Origin: Gleimia coleocanis DSM 15436 | Lineage (GTDB): Bacteria > Actinomycetota > Actinomycetes > Actinomycetales > Actinomycetaceae | Assembly (NCBI RefSeq): GCF_000159015.1 | Contig: NZ_DS999545.1 | Span: forward strand, 433,860-497,859 | DNA: 64,000 nucleotides | Direction of reading: 5' to 3' | Part shown: one piece after another, positions 46,261 to 55,783 of the stretch | Layout: each line of letters opens with the position of its first letter | How positions within the stretch are numbered: the first letter of the stretch is position 1 | Program-made: the position numbers and the translations under genes | Notes under the pieces: model-generated | The model's input: the letters and a program-made list of their open reading frames with translations, nothing else | Database searches by the model: none | Told to the model about the DNA's origin: nothing

Positions 46261-46938
46261 ATGATGTGGGTATTTGATAATTTCGATCGGGTGTTGCACC
46301 TGCTGTTAATGCACTTACAGTTGGTGGTTCCGGCGATTGTGGCTACGCTGTTGATTTCTGTGTCGGTGGCGTATGGGGTGACGAAATTACCGCGGATTCG
46401 GGAGTGGGTTTTGACGGCTTCGGGGCTGTTGTATTCTATTCCGTCACTACCGTTGTTGATTGTGCTTCCGTTGATTTTGGGGATTCCCCTACGTTCTAAC
46501 TTGAATGTGCAGGTGGCGTTAACGATTTACGGTTGTTCGCTGTTGATTCGCGCGGCTGCGGATGCGTTTGACCAGGTGGATTCTAAGGTTTTACAGGCTT
46601 CTTTGGCTTGTGGGATGAGCCCGTTGCAGTGTTTTTGGAAGGTGCATTTACCGTTAGCTGGTCCAGCTATTTTAGCGGGTTTGAGGGTTGTTGCGGTTTC
46701 TACGATTGCTTTGACGACTATCGGGGCGTTGTTGGGGATTTCATCTTTAGGCTCATTGTTTACTGATGGTTTGATGCGTTCTATTGTTGCTGAAGTTATC
46801 ACTGGTATTGTGGCTACGGTTTTACTAGCTGTCTCGGTTGATTTCCTGTTGGTTTTGTTGGGGCGTTTAGTGATGCCTTTCCAAAAAGTTATGCGTAGCA
46901 AGCAGAAGCAGAACGCTAAGTTGGTGATGCAGGTATGA
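46261..46938 (+). CDS. opuCB: Osmoprotectant ABC transporter permease
   Basis: A 225-residue membrane protein with five or six hydrophobic segments and the permease EAA-like loop QASLACGMSPLQCFWKVHLPLAGPAILAGLR. It belongs to the BPD_transp_1 family. It starts two bases after the ATPase stop and overlaps the second permease by 4 bases (ATGA), so the genes are coupled. The paralogous pair of permeases forms the channel. Confidence 0.88.
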   Translation: MMWVFDNFDRVLHLLLMHLQLVVPAIVATLLISVSVAYGVTKLPRIREWVLTASGLLYSIPSLPLLIVLPLILGIPLRSNLNVQVALTIYGCSLLIRAAADAFDQVDSKVLQASLACGMSPLQCFWKVHLPLAGPAILAGLRVVAVSTIALTTIGALLGISSLGSLFTDGLMRSIVAEVITGIVATVLLAVSVDFLLVLLGRLVMPFQKVMRSKQKQNAKLVMQV

Positions 46939-47594
46939 ACTTCTTTGTGGAAGCTTTTATGTGGTTAGCTGATTCTGCGAACTGGTGGGGGAGCGACGGG
47001 GTTTTTACTCGCGTTTTAGAGCATGCTGGTTATTCCTTGCTGTGCCTTTTGGCTGCTTCTTTGCTGGCGATTCCTTTGGGTCTTTATATTGGGCACACGG
47101 GTAGGTTGCGTTCCTTGGTGATTTTGTCTACGGGAAGTTTGCGGGCGATTCCGACTTTGGGTTTGCTGTCTTTGTTTGGCTTGCTGTTGGGCATTGGGGC
47201 GCAGGCACCTTTGTTAGCTCTGGTGGTTTTGGCTACGCCAACTATTTTGGCGGGTACTTATGCTGGGGTTGAGTCGGTTAATCCGCAGACGGTGGATGCT
47301 GCTTACGCGCAGGGAATGACTAGCTGGCAGGTTTTGTGGAAGGTGCAGTTCCCGCTGGCGTCGGGTTTGATTTTAGGCAGTTTGCGTTCGGCAATGCTGC
47401 AGTTGGTTTCTACGGTTACTTTGGTTGCCTATTTGGGGGGTGGCGGTTTGGGTCGCTATCTCTTCCGCGGCTTGGGTACGCAGAATTATTCGTTGATGCT
47501 GGTGGCTTCACTGCTGGTGATTGTTATCGCGATTTTCTTCGAGGGCGTTTTCGCTCAGCTTCAGCGTGTGAATAAGCGTAAGATTCATATTTGA
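46935..47594 (+). CDS. opuCD: Osmoprotectant ABC transporter permease, second subunit
   Basis: A 219-residue permease paralogous to the preceding gene, with the loop DAAYAQGMTSWQVLWKVQFPLASGLILGSLR. Start ATG overlaps the upstream stop (ATGA). An iterated motif (47540-47547) lies close to its 3' end and encodes FFEGVF. Confidence 0.88.
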   Translation: MNFFVEAFMWLADSANWWGSDGVFTRVLEHAGYSLLCLLAASLLAIPLGLYIGHTGRLRSLVILSTGSLRAIPTLGLLSLFGLLLGIGAQAPLLALVVLATPTILAGTYAGVESVNPQTVDAAYAQGMTSWQVLWKVQFPLASGLILGSLRSAMLQLVSTVTLVAYLGGGGLGRYLFRGLGTQNYSLMLVASLLVIVIAIFFEGVFAQLQRVNKRKIHI

Positions 47595-47625
47595 TAAGAG
47601 CTACAACTCATAGGGGTAGATAATA

Positions 47626-48549
47626 ATGGAAATTACTCGTCGTAAAATGCTAGGCGTTTCCGGCCTGGTTATTCTCGCAACCGGCCTGGCTGCGTGTGGC
47701 AACTCTAACCCACTGGCAGATCCAAACAAAAAGAAGCCAATGGCAGATGACAAGAACCGTCCATTGGTAATCGGTTCTTCTAAGTACTACTCTTCCGGCA
47801 TCATTGCAGAAATCTTCGCGCAGGTTCTGGAAAGCAAAGGCATTGCAGTTGACCGTCAGTTCAACATTGGTGCGCGCGCAGTATTCTTGAAGGAATTCGA
47901 GGACGGCAAGATTGACTTGATGCCAGAATATGCTGGTAACCTCTTGCAGTACTACAAGGCTGATGATCCAGCTGTTTCCACTGAGGAAATTAAGGCAGCA
48001 TTGCCAGGAGCTCTACCTAAGGGTATTCGCGTTTTAGATTTGGCTGAAGCAACTGACCAGGACTCCTACTGCGTAACCGATATGTTCTCTATCAACAACG
48101 GTATCGGTTCTTTGGAAGACCTGGCTAAGCTGGGACGCCCAATCCGCCTGGCAGGTAACTCTGAGCTGGCTGACCGCCCATACGGTCCAAAGGGCTTGAA
48201 GGAAAAGTACGGTCTGGATGTAGAGCTAGTCCCAGTTGAAGATGGTGGTGGCCCTCTGACTGTGAAGGCGCTGAAGGACGGCACTGTAGATATTGCTAAT
48301 ATCTTCTCTGCTGACCCACAGATCGATAAGGAAGGCTTGGTTCCACTGATGGATCCAAAGCACCTAATTGTGACTCAGAATATCACTGCGATTGCTTCTG
48401 ACCGAGTTCCAGCGGAAGTTGGAGAAGCTGTAAATATGGTCTTGGCTAAGCTAGATCAGGCAGCTATCTTAGGCATTAACTCTAAGTCTGTGATTGACCA
48501 GCAGGCGGCTGAACAAATCGCAGCTGACTGGATTGCAAATAACCTGTAA
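47626..48549 (+). CDS. opuCC: Osmoprotectant-binding lipoprotein
   Basis: The substrate-binding protein of the importer. The N-terminus has TRRKMLG, a twin-arginine-like motif, and a lipobox LAAC (Cys 24), so it may be a Tat-exported lipoprotein. The mature part is an OpuAC-type domain (VIGSSKYYSSGIIAEIFAQVLESKGI, GKIDLMPEYAGNLLQYY). Length is 307. It is the last gene before a hairpin terminator. Confidence 0.87.
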   Translation: MEITRRKMLGVSGLVILATGLAACGNSNPLADPNKKKPMADDKNRPLVIGSSKYYSSGIIAEIFAQVLESKGIAVDRQFNIGARAVFLKEFEDGKIDLMPEYAGNLLQYYKADDPAVSTEEIKAALPGALPKGIRVLDLAEATDQDSYCVTDMFSINNGIGSLEDLAKLGRPIRLAGNSELADRPYGPKGLKEKYGLDVELVPVEDGGGPLTVKALKDGTVDIANIFSADPQIDKEGLVPLMDPKHLIVTQNITAIASDRVPAEVGEAVNMVLAKLDQAAILGINSKSVIDQQAAEQIAADWIANNL

Positions 48550-48561
48550 GAATCTTAGATA

Positions 48562-48610
48562 GTAAAAACGCATATGCGAACGGCGGTTCGCATATGCGTT
48601 TTTTACTTTT
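48562..48610. terminator. Long hairpin terminator after the osmoprotectant operon
   Basis: GTAAAAACGCATATGCGAAC and GTTCGCATATGCGTTTTTTAC pair along about 20 bases, with A and T tracts on both sides, so it can act in both directions between convergent genes. Confidence 0.92.
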
Positions 48611-48620
48611 AATCCCCGAA

Positions 48621-48654
48621 AACTCATATGGCAACGCGAGTTCGCATATGAGTT
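48621..48654. repeat. Second related inverted repeat next to the terminator
   Basis: AACTCATATG and CATATGAGTT pair perfectly around a GCAACGCGAGTTCG loop; the half GAGTTCGCATATGAG resembles GGTTCGCATATGCG of the preceding hairpin. It lies just after the folA stop and could end that transcript. Confidence 0.7.
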
Positions 48655-48668
48655 ATAGAGCAGACTAA

Positions 48669-49181
48669 TCACCTGCGGCGGTAAACCACAACTTTCCAAC
48701 GGGCATCGCCAGATTTCTCACGCCAATCCGCATCAGACTCAGCTTTAACAACTTCCCAAACTGCCGGGTCAATCTGCGGAGCGTAAACCACTGGACCAGC
48801 TGTCGAAACATTAAGATCCAGGTAAGTTACCACAAGCTCATCAGCAAAAGGCATCGCCTGCTCGTAAATATGTGCGCCACCAGCAATCCACACTAACTCA
48901 GAGTCGGCACTAGCCAAAGAAATAGCTTCCTCAATGCTGAAAGCTACCTCACCGCCCTCCGGAATAAAATCCCGATTCCGGGTGACCACAATGTTACGGC
49001 GTTGCGGCAGAGGCGCAAAACGCCCCAAAGCATCCCACGATTTACGGCCCATAATGAGGGGAAACCCAACCGTAGACTGCTTGAAATGCCTAAAATCAGC
49101 CGGCACGTGCCAAAGCATTTCAGAACCAGAACCCAGCTTGCCTTCCGCATCCTGTGCCCAAATCATCTTAACTACAGCCAT
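48669..49181 (-). CDS. folA: Dihydrofolate reductase
   Basis: DHFR reduces dihydrofolate with NADPH, regenerating the cofactor oxidised by ThyA. It reads MIWAQDAEGKLGSGSEMLWHVPADFRHFKQST, with the loop and helix characteristic of the family, then IMGRKSWDALGRFAPLPQR and VWIAGGAHIYEQAMPFADELVVTYL. Length is 170. The ATG follows TGAGG overlapping the thyA stop region. It is the last gene of a leftward operon. Confidence 0.96.
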   Translation of the reverse strand: MAVVKMIWAQDAEGKLGSGSEMLWHVPADFRHFKQSTVGFPLIMGRKSWDALGRFAPLPQRRNIVVTRNRDFIPEGGEVAFSIEEAISLASADSELVWIAGGAHIYEQAMPFADELVVTYLDLNVSTAGPVVYAPQIDPAVWEVVKAESDADWREKSGDARWKVVVYRRR

Positions 49182-49190
49182 AGTTAAACC

Positions 49191-49994
49191 TCAGACCGCA
49201 ACCGGAGCCTTAATAGTTGGATGATGCTGGTAATCATGCACAGCTACATCTTCAATCTGATAGTCGAAAAGAGACTCCGCTTTACGCAACTCTAAAGTTG
49301 GGAACGGGTAAGCCTTACGAGAAAGCTGCTCTTGTACCTGCTCAAAATGGTTGCTGTAAATATGGCAGTCACCGCCCGTCCACACCAAGTCACCCACCTG
49401 CAAATCGCACTGCTGCGCAATCATATGAGTAAGCAGAGCATAGGAAGCAATATTAAAAGGCACGCCCAAGAACAGATCCGCACTTCGCTGGTAAATCTGC
49501 AATGACAGTTTCCCATCTACCACGTACAACTGGAAGAAAGAATGGCAAGGAGCCAATGCCATCTTGTCTAACTCAGCAACATTCCATGCAGAAACCAGCA
49601 TGCGACGAGAATCCGGATTACTACGAACCGTTTCTAAAATCTGCGTTAGCTGATCAATATGTTCCCCATCAGGAGTTGGCCAAGAACGCCACTGCACACC
49701 GTAAACCGGGCCCAAGTCGCCATTCTCATCCGCCCACTCATTCCAAATGCGAATCCCATTGTCCTGCAGCCACTTCACATTAGAAGAACCATTAAGGAAC
49801 CAAATCAGTTCACCCACAACAGATTTCAAATGCACGCGCTTCGTAGTAATCAACGGAAAGCCTTGGGACAGGTCATAGCGCAACTGACGGCCGAAAACTG
49901 ACACAGTCCCAGTACCCGTCCGGTCTTCTTTCACCGCGCCGGTTTCTAAAACCTCACGCAACAGGTCTTCATAAACAGTGTTCAGCTCAGCCAT
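49191..49994 (-). CDS. thyA: Thymidylate synthase
   Basis: ThyA methylates dUMP to dTMP using methylene-tetrahydrofolate. The nucleophile is C150 in [42 protein letters not shown] and [21 protein letters not shown] are diagnostic. I take the ATG at 49994 (AGAGGAAAAG upstream), giving 267 residues; the frame is open further upstream but overlaps the preceding gene. The pairing with folA is functional and common. Confidence 0.97.
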   Translation of the reverse strand: MAELNTVYEDLLREVLETGAVKEDRTGTGTVSVFGRQLRYDLSQGFPLITTKRVHLKSVVGELIWFLNGSSNVKWLQDNGIRIWNEWADENGDLGPVYGVQWRSWPTPDGEHIDQLTQILETVRSNPDSRRMLVSAWNVAELDKMALAPCHSFFQLYVVDGKLSLQIYQRSADLFLGVPFNIASYALLTHMIAQQCDLQVGDLVWTGGDCHIYSNHFEQVQEQLSRKAYPFPTLELRKAESLFDYQIEDVAVHDYQHHPTIKAPVAV

Positions 49995-49998
49995 AAAC

Positions 49999-50778
49999 TC
50001 ACTTTTCCTCTGCAGATACCGGGGTAACTTTAGCTTCCAGAGTAACTGGGAAAGCAAACTGAGTTGGAATCGGACCCAAGAACTGGGACGTCCCCTTAAT
50101 CACCTGGTGTGCCATGGTATGACCCACGTAGTAGCCAATACCCGCACCAATCCCAAATGGCATTGCCTTACCCAAAATACTGGTAGTACCCTTGCGAACC
50201 ACCATCTTCTTCAAACGCTTCGCTAAGAAACCATTAACCTTTGCAGTCGCATTAGAACCCAGCTGGGCAAAAGATGCCCGCATCATGTTAATTGAAGAAA
50301 AGCCGAGCTTCGCAGTTACTAAATCAGTAGCATCTTCACCCAAAATAGAAGACATTACCAGCATGCGACGCATCTCGCGGTCTTCAGTAGGAATCCCATA
50401 AACATGCGCCACAGAGAGCACGTAAATGCCTGCCTGAGCTAAGAAAGTCGCAAACTGTACTGAAGAAACCCCCAGGCTAGCAACCGTACCTAAACCTGGA
50501 ACGGAAGCAGCTACACCAGTAGCACTTGAAGACAAAGAAGCTGTCTTATGGAAACGACGAGACAAAATACCAATGATTTCCGCTGGGGAAGCCGTAGGAT
50601 TCTCAATCCGCAGCTGGTTTACGCTTCTTTCAATGTAACCTTGAGGGGCTTCTACCATTACGTCAATAGCAGAAGCGAAATCAGTAACGTTACGGAGTTC
50701 TCCGACCGCAGACGCCACTGTCGAAGCCCCTGAAGCAATCTTTTGTGGGACAGATTTAATCACAGCGGTAACAGACAT
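49999..50778 (-). CDS. EcsC-family-like protein
   Basis: The 259-residue protein has several Ala/Gly-rich hydrophobic stretches ([52 protein letters not shown]), similar to the EcsC family of uncharacterised proteins, with the charged [16 protein letters not shown] block that follows the hydrophobic helix in that family. Role unknown. It ends 4 bases before thyA and is part of the same leftward operon. Confidence 0.6.
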   Translation of the reverse strand: MSVTAVIKSVPQKIASGASTVASAVGELRNVTDFASAIDVMVEAPQGYIERSVNQLRIENPTASPAEIIGILSRRFHKTASLSSSATGVAASVPGLGTVASLGVSSVQFATFLAQAGIYVLSVAHVYGIPTEDREMRRMLVMSSILGEDATDLVTAKLGFSSINMMRASFAQLGSNATAKVNGFLAKRLKKMVVRKGTTSILGKAMPFGIGAGIGYYVGHTMAHQVIKGTSQFLGPIPTQFAFPVTLEAKVTPVSAEEK

Positions 50779-50802
50779 TTCAGCTCCTTAAACTTAGTCT
50801 GA

Positions 50803-51210
50803 TTAGCCTTCAGAAGTAATGACCAAACTGTCAGTCATTCCCTGGTTAAGAGTGTGAGAGATAGTGCAACGACGCTCAATAGCTGCTCGTACTCGGCGTT
50901 CTAAAGTAGCTAGTTCTTCGTCAGAGAGATTCGTCAGGTCAGTAACAATCTCAATATCCATGTGAGTGAAACGGTCAGTTTCCGCATCCCAGTCGCCGGA
51001 AACACCGATAGTAGACTTGTAATCATCACCTAAAACCGCTGCAAAACGCGCGTCAGAGGAAGTCGCGTTACAACCAGCTAAAGCTAGCTTCAGCAAGTCA
51101 CCCGGGGTAAATTCATCCGGAGCGTGACCAATCTTCACAGACGGGCCCTCAGAAGAATGACCAACGAAGGAACCGGTACCTACTCGTTCTAACCACAGTG
51201 ACTTAGCCAT
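50803..51210 (-). CDS. OsmC/Ohr-family protein
   Basis: A 135-residue OsmC-fold protein; members reduce organic hydroperoxides through two cysteines. Here C47 (LALAGCNAT) and C115 (ERRCTISHTL) are in the expected places. Whether it is a true peroxide reductase cannot be read from sequence. It lies between the DUF2505 and EcsC-like genes, with 17-24-base gaps. Confidence 0.85.
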   Translation of the reverse strand: MAKSLWLERVGTGSFVGHSSEGPSVKIGHAPDEFTPGDLLKLALAGCNATSSDARFAAVLGDDYKSTIGVSGDWDAETDRFTHMDIEIVTDLTNLSDEELATLERRVRAAIERRCTISHTLNQGMTDSLVITSEG

Positions 51211-51227
51211 TTTTGACTCCTCAAATA

Positions 51228-51710
51228 CTAGATGAACTTTTTAAAAGTTTGAGTTTCAGCGGTAATTAGAGACTCAATATTCTCAACCGCTACCTGTTCA
51301 ATTTTCTTCCCAAAAAGTGGAATAGAGACCTTTACCTCAACTTCAGTGATACGTTTTGTTTGAGCGCCCTCGGAAACTAAACGAGAGAACCCCGAAACGC
51401 TCACTGGCAGACCACCCGCATCCACTTCCAAAGTGGAGGTGCCTGCAGTCCTATCCCAATCCTCACGAACCTGCACTTTAATGCCAGCTTCCGGAATGAA
51501 CTTTTTTGCAATCGGGGGGAGCTTCAACTCTGCCGGATCTGCCTGCACATTGGTAGAGGCAACGAAGCCACGGTCAGTTTCATTTACCGAAGCAGCACAA
51601 TCTAACTGCGCCTGATCAGTCACGCGGGTAGTTAGAAACTCTGGGGTAGAAAGAACTTCCCAAACTTTTTCTAAAGAAGCAGGGTAGGCGATTTCAAAAG
51701 AAGTTTTCAT
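51228..51710 (-). CDS. DUF2505-family protein
   Basis: A 160-residue SRPBCC-like protein, typical of DUF2505 in actinobacteria (FEIAYPASLEKVWEVLSTPEFLTTRV at the N-terminus, KRITEVEVKVSIPLFGKKIE near the C-terminus). The family may bind a hydrophobic ligand; function is unknown. GAAAGGAAAT serves as RBS. It is first in the leftward operon reaching to folA and contains a minus-strand-read iterated motif (51365-51372). Confidence 0.8.
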   Translation of the reverse strand: MKTSFEIAYPASLEKVWEVLSTPEFLTTRVTDQAQLDCAASVNETDRGFVASTNVQADPAELKLPPIAKKFIPEAGIKVQVREDWDRTAGTSTLEVDAGGLPVSVSGFSRLVSEGAQTKRITEVEVKVSIPLFGKKIEQVAVENIESLITAETQTFKKFI

Positions 51711-51733
51711 TATTTCCTTTCACAGTTACTTCC

Positions 51734-51779
51734 TACTTTACGGGTAAAGTAACAAAATCACTTCTTAAACCGTAAAGTA
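51734..51779. promoter_or_regulatory. Palindromic operator between the DUF2505 operon and pdtaS
   Basis: TACTTTACGGGTAAAGTA (51734-51751) is a perfect 18-base palindrome. A third half-site GTAAAGTA (51772-51779) contains the TAAAGT box (51773-51778) that lies six bases before the pdtaS ATG. A regulator bound here could act on both divergent promoters. No regulator gene is adjacent, so its identity is unknown. Confidence 0.65.
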
Positions 51780-51784
51780 GAAGT

Positions 51785-53242
51785 ATGCAAAGTTTGACTG
51801 AATTCGCACGCAGCGTCGCTGATGAAACCCTGTTACCTGAAGACATTGACTGGCTCCAGTTAATCCTGGCGGACTGGCAGGTTATTTCTGACTTAGCGGC
51901 TGCTGATTTAGTGATGTGGCTGCCAACCCGCGATCAGCGTTTTGTGGCGGTTGCACATGCTCGTCCGGCAACGACTTCTACCGTCCACTTCGAAGACGTA
52001 GTGGGAATGTACGCGGCTTCCACGCGCGCATCCATGTTGGAAGTAGCCTTTGCTAGTCAGACGGTAATTCAGGAAGACGCCGCTAAGTTTGCGGGCGCGT
52101 ATTCTTTGAAAGAACAGTTCATCCCAGTAGTGTGTAGTAATCGCACTATTGCGATTATTACGGCGGAGTCGAACCTCTCTGCACCACGTTCGACGGGGCG
52201 GGATGCTTCTTGGACGATGGGGGCAGCGCGGATTTTGGCGGATATGATTACGCGCGGCGAGTACCCTTATGACGCAACTCCGGCAGCCGTGCAGCATGGG
52301 CAACCACGCGTTATGGATGGGGCAATATTTTTAGATTCCGATGGCGTTGTGCAAGAGATTACACCAAATGCTATTTCTTGTCTGCGTCGTCTGGGTATTA
52401 AAGATAATCTGATTGGCCGGTTACTAATTGAAGATGTCACTCAGATTGCGCAGAACAATAATCGCATTGATGAAACCCTGGCGGTTGTGGTGATGGGTAA
52501 AGCATCTTGGCGGGCAGAGTTAGAGTCAGCTCAGGCGACGGTTACGTTACGTGCGGTGCCTTTAATTAATGGTTCTAAACGTTTGGGAGCTGTTTTGCTT
52601 ACCCGTGACGTTTCGGAAATGCGTCGCCGCGAATTGGAACTGATGACGAAGGACGCGACGATTCGCGAAATCCACCATCGTGTGAAGAATAATTTGCAGA
52701 CAGTTTCAGCTTTGATTCGTTTGCAGGGGCGTCGTTCTGAGTCTGAGGAAGTGAAAGCTGCACTGGCTGAAGCGGAACGTCGTGTGACGACTATTGCAAC
52801 GGTGCATGCGGCCTTGTCGCAGACAGTTGATGAGCACGTGGATTTTAATGAGGTGGCGAAGCAGGTTCTGCAGCTGGCGGTGGTGCTGGCGAAAACTCAA
52901 CATACGGTAGGGTTAGAGATTCGTGGCGACTTCGGAATCGTGTCTGCTGATAATGCCCAGGCTTTGGCTACGGTTTTGACTGAGTTAGTCACTAACGCGG
53001 TTGAACACGGCTATCCAGATAAGGAAGGCACTGTGGTTATTGAAGCTGCCCGCGATGGTAAGAATCTTGAGGTTACTGTAGTTGATGATGGGATTGGGAT
53101 TGAGCCGGGGCGGGCTTGTTCTGGTTTGGGAACGCAGATTGTTTCTACAGTGGTGGCGGGTGAGCTGGATGGTTCAATCGACTGGTTGCGTCGCGAGGAT
53201 GGTCCGGGCACACGCGTAGTGCTCCACCTGGAACTTGACTGA
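51785..53242 (+). CDS. pdtaS: Sensor histidine kinase PdtaS
   Basis: PdtaS is a cytoplasmic kinase that, with the antiterminator PdtaR, controls gene expression in actinobacteria. The 485-residue protein has an N-terminal GAF-like domain (to about 150), a PAS domain (about 180-290), a HisKA_2 dimerisation box with the phosphoacceptor pair H297/H298 (EIHHRVKNNLQ), and an ATPase domain (ELVTNAVEHGY, VDDGIGI, GLGTQIV). It starts six bases after TAAAGT, within the operator, so it is probably leaderless. PdtaR is not adjacent. Confidence 0.92.
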   Translation: MQSLTEFARSVADETLLPEDIDWLQLILADWQVISDLAAADLVMWLPTRDQRFVAVAHARPATTSTVHFEDVVGMYAASTRASMLEVAFASQTVIQEDAAKFAGAYSLKEQFIPVVCSNRTIAIITAESNLSAPRSTGRDASWTMGAARILADMITRGEYPYDATPAAVQHGQPRVMDGAIFLDSDGVVQEITPNAISCLRRLGIKDNLIGRLLIEDVTQIAQNNNRIDETLAVVVMGKASWRAELESAQATVTLRAVPLINGSKRLGAVLLTRDVSEMRRRELELMTKDATIREIHHRVKNNLQTVSALIRLQGRRSESEEVKAALAEAERRVTTIATVHAALSQTVDEHVDFNEVAKQVLQLAVVLAKTQHTVGLEIRGDFGIVSADNAQALATVLTELVTNAVEHGYPDKEGTVVIEAARDGKNLEVTVVDDGIGIEPGRACSGLGTQIVSTVVAGELDGSIDWLRREDGPGTRVVLHLELD

Positions 53243-53254
53243 TTTTCGGAAGCC

Positions 53255-55678
<2,424 letters not shown>

Positions 55679-55783
55679 CTAAGTTTCTCATAGTTTTCCC
55701 CAGGGTAGTTTGAGGCGGGGAGTTATCCCCAGGTTTTCTATGCCTTCTGGAAAATACTAGTGGGGAAGTGTTGGAATCGACTT

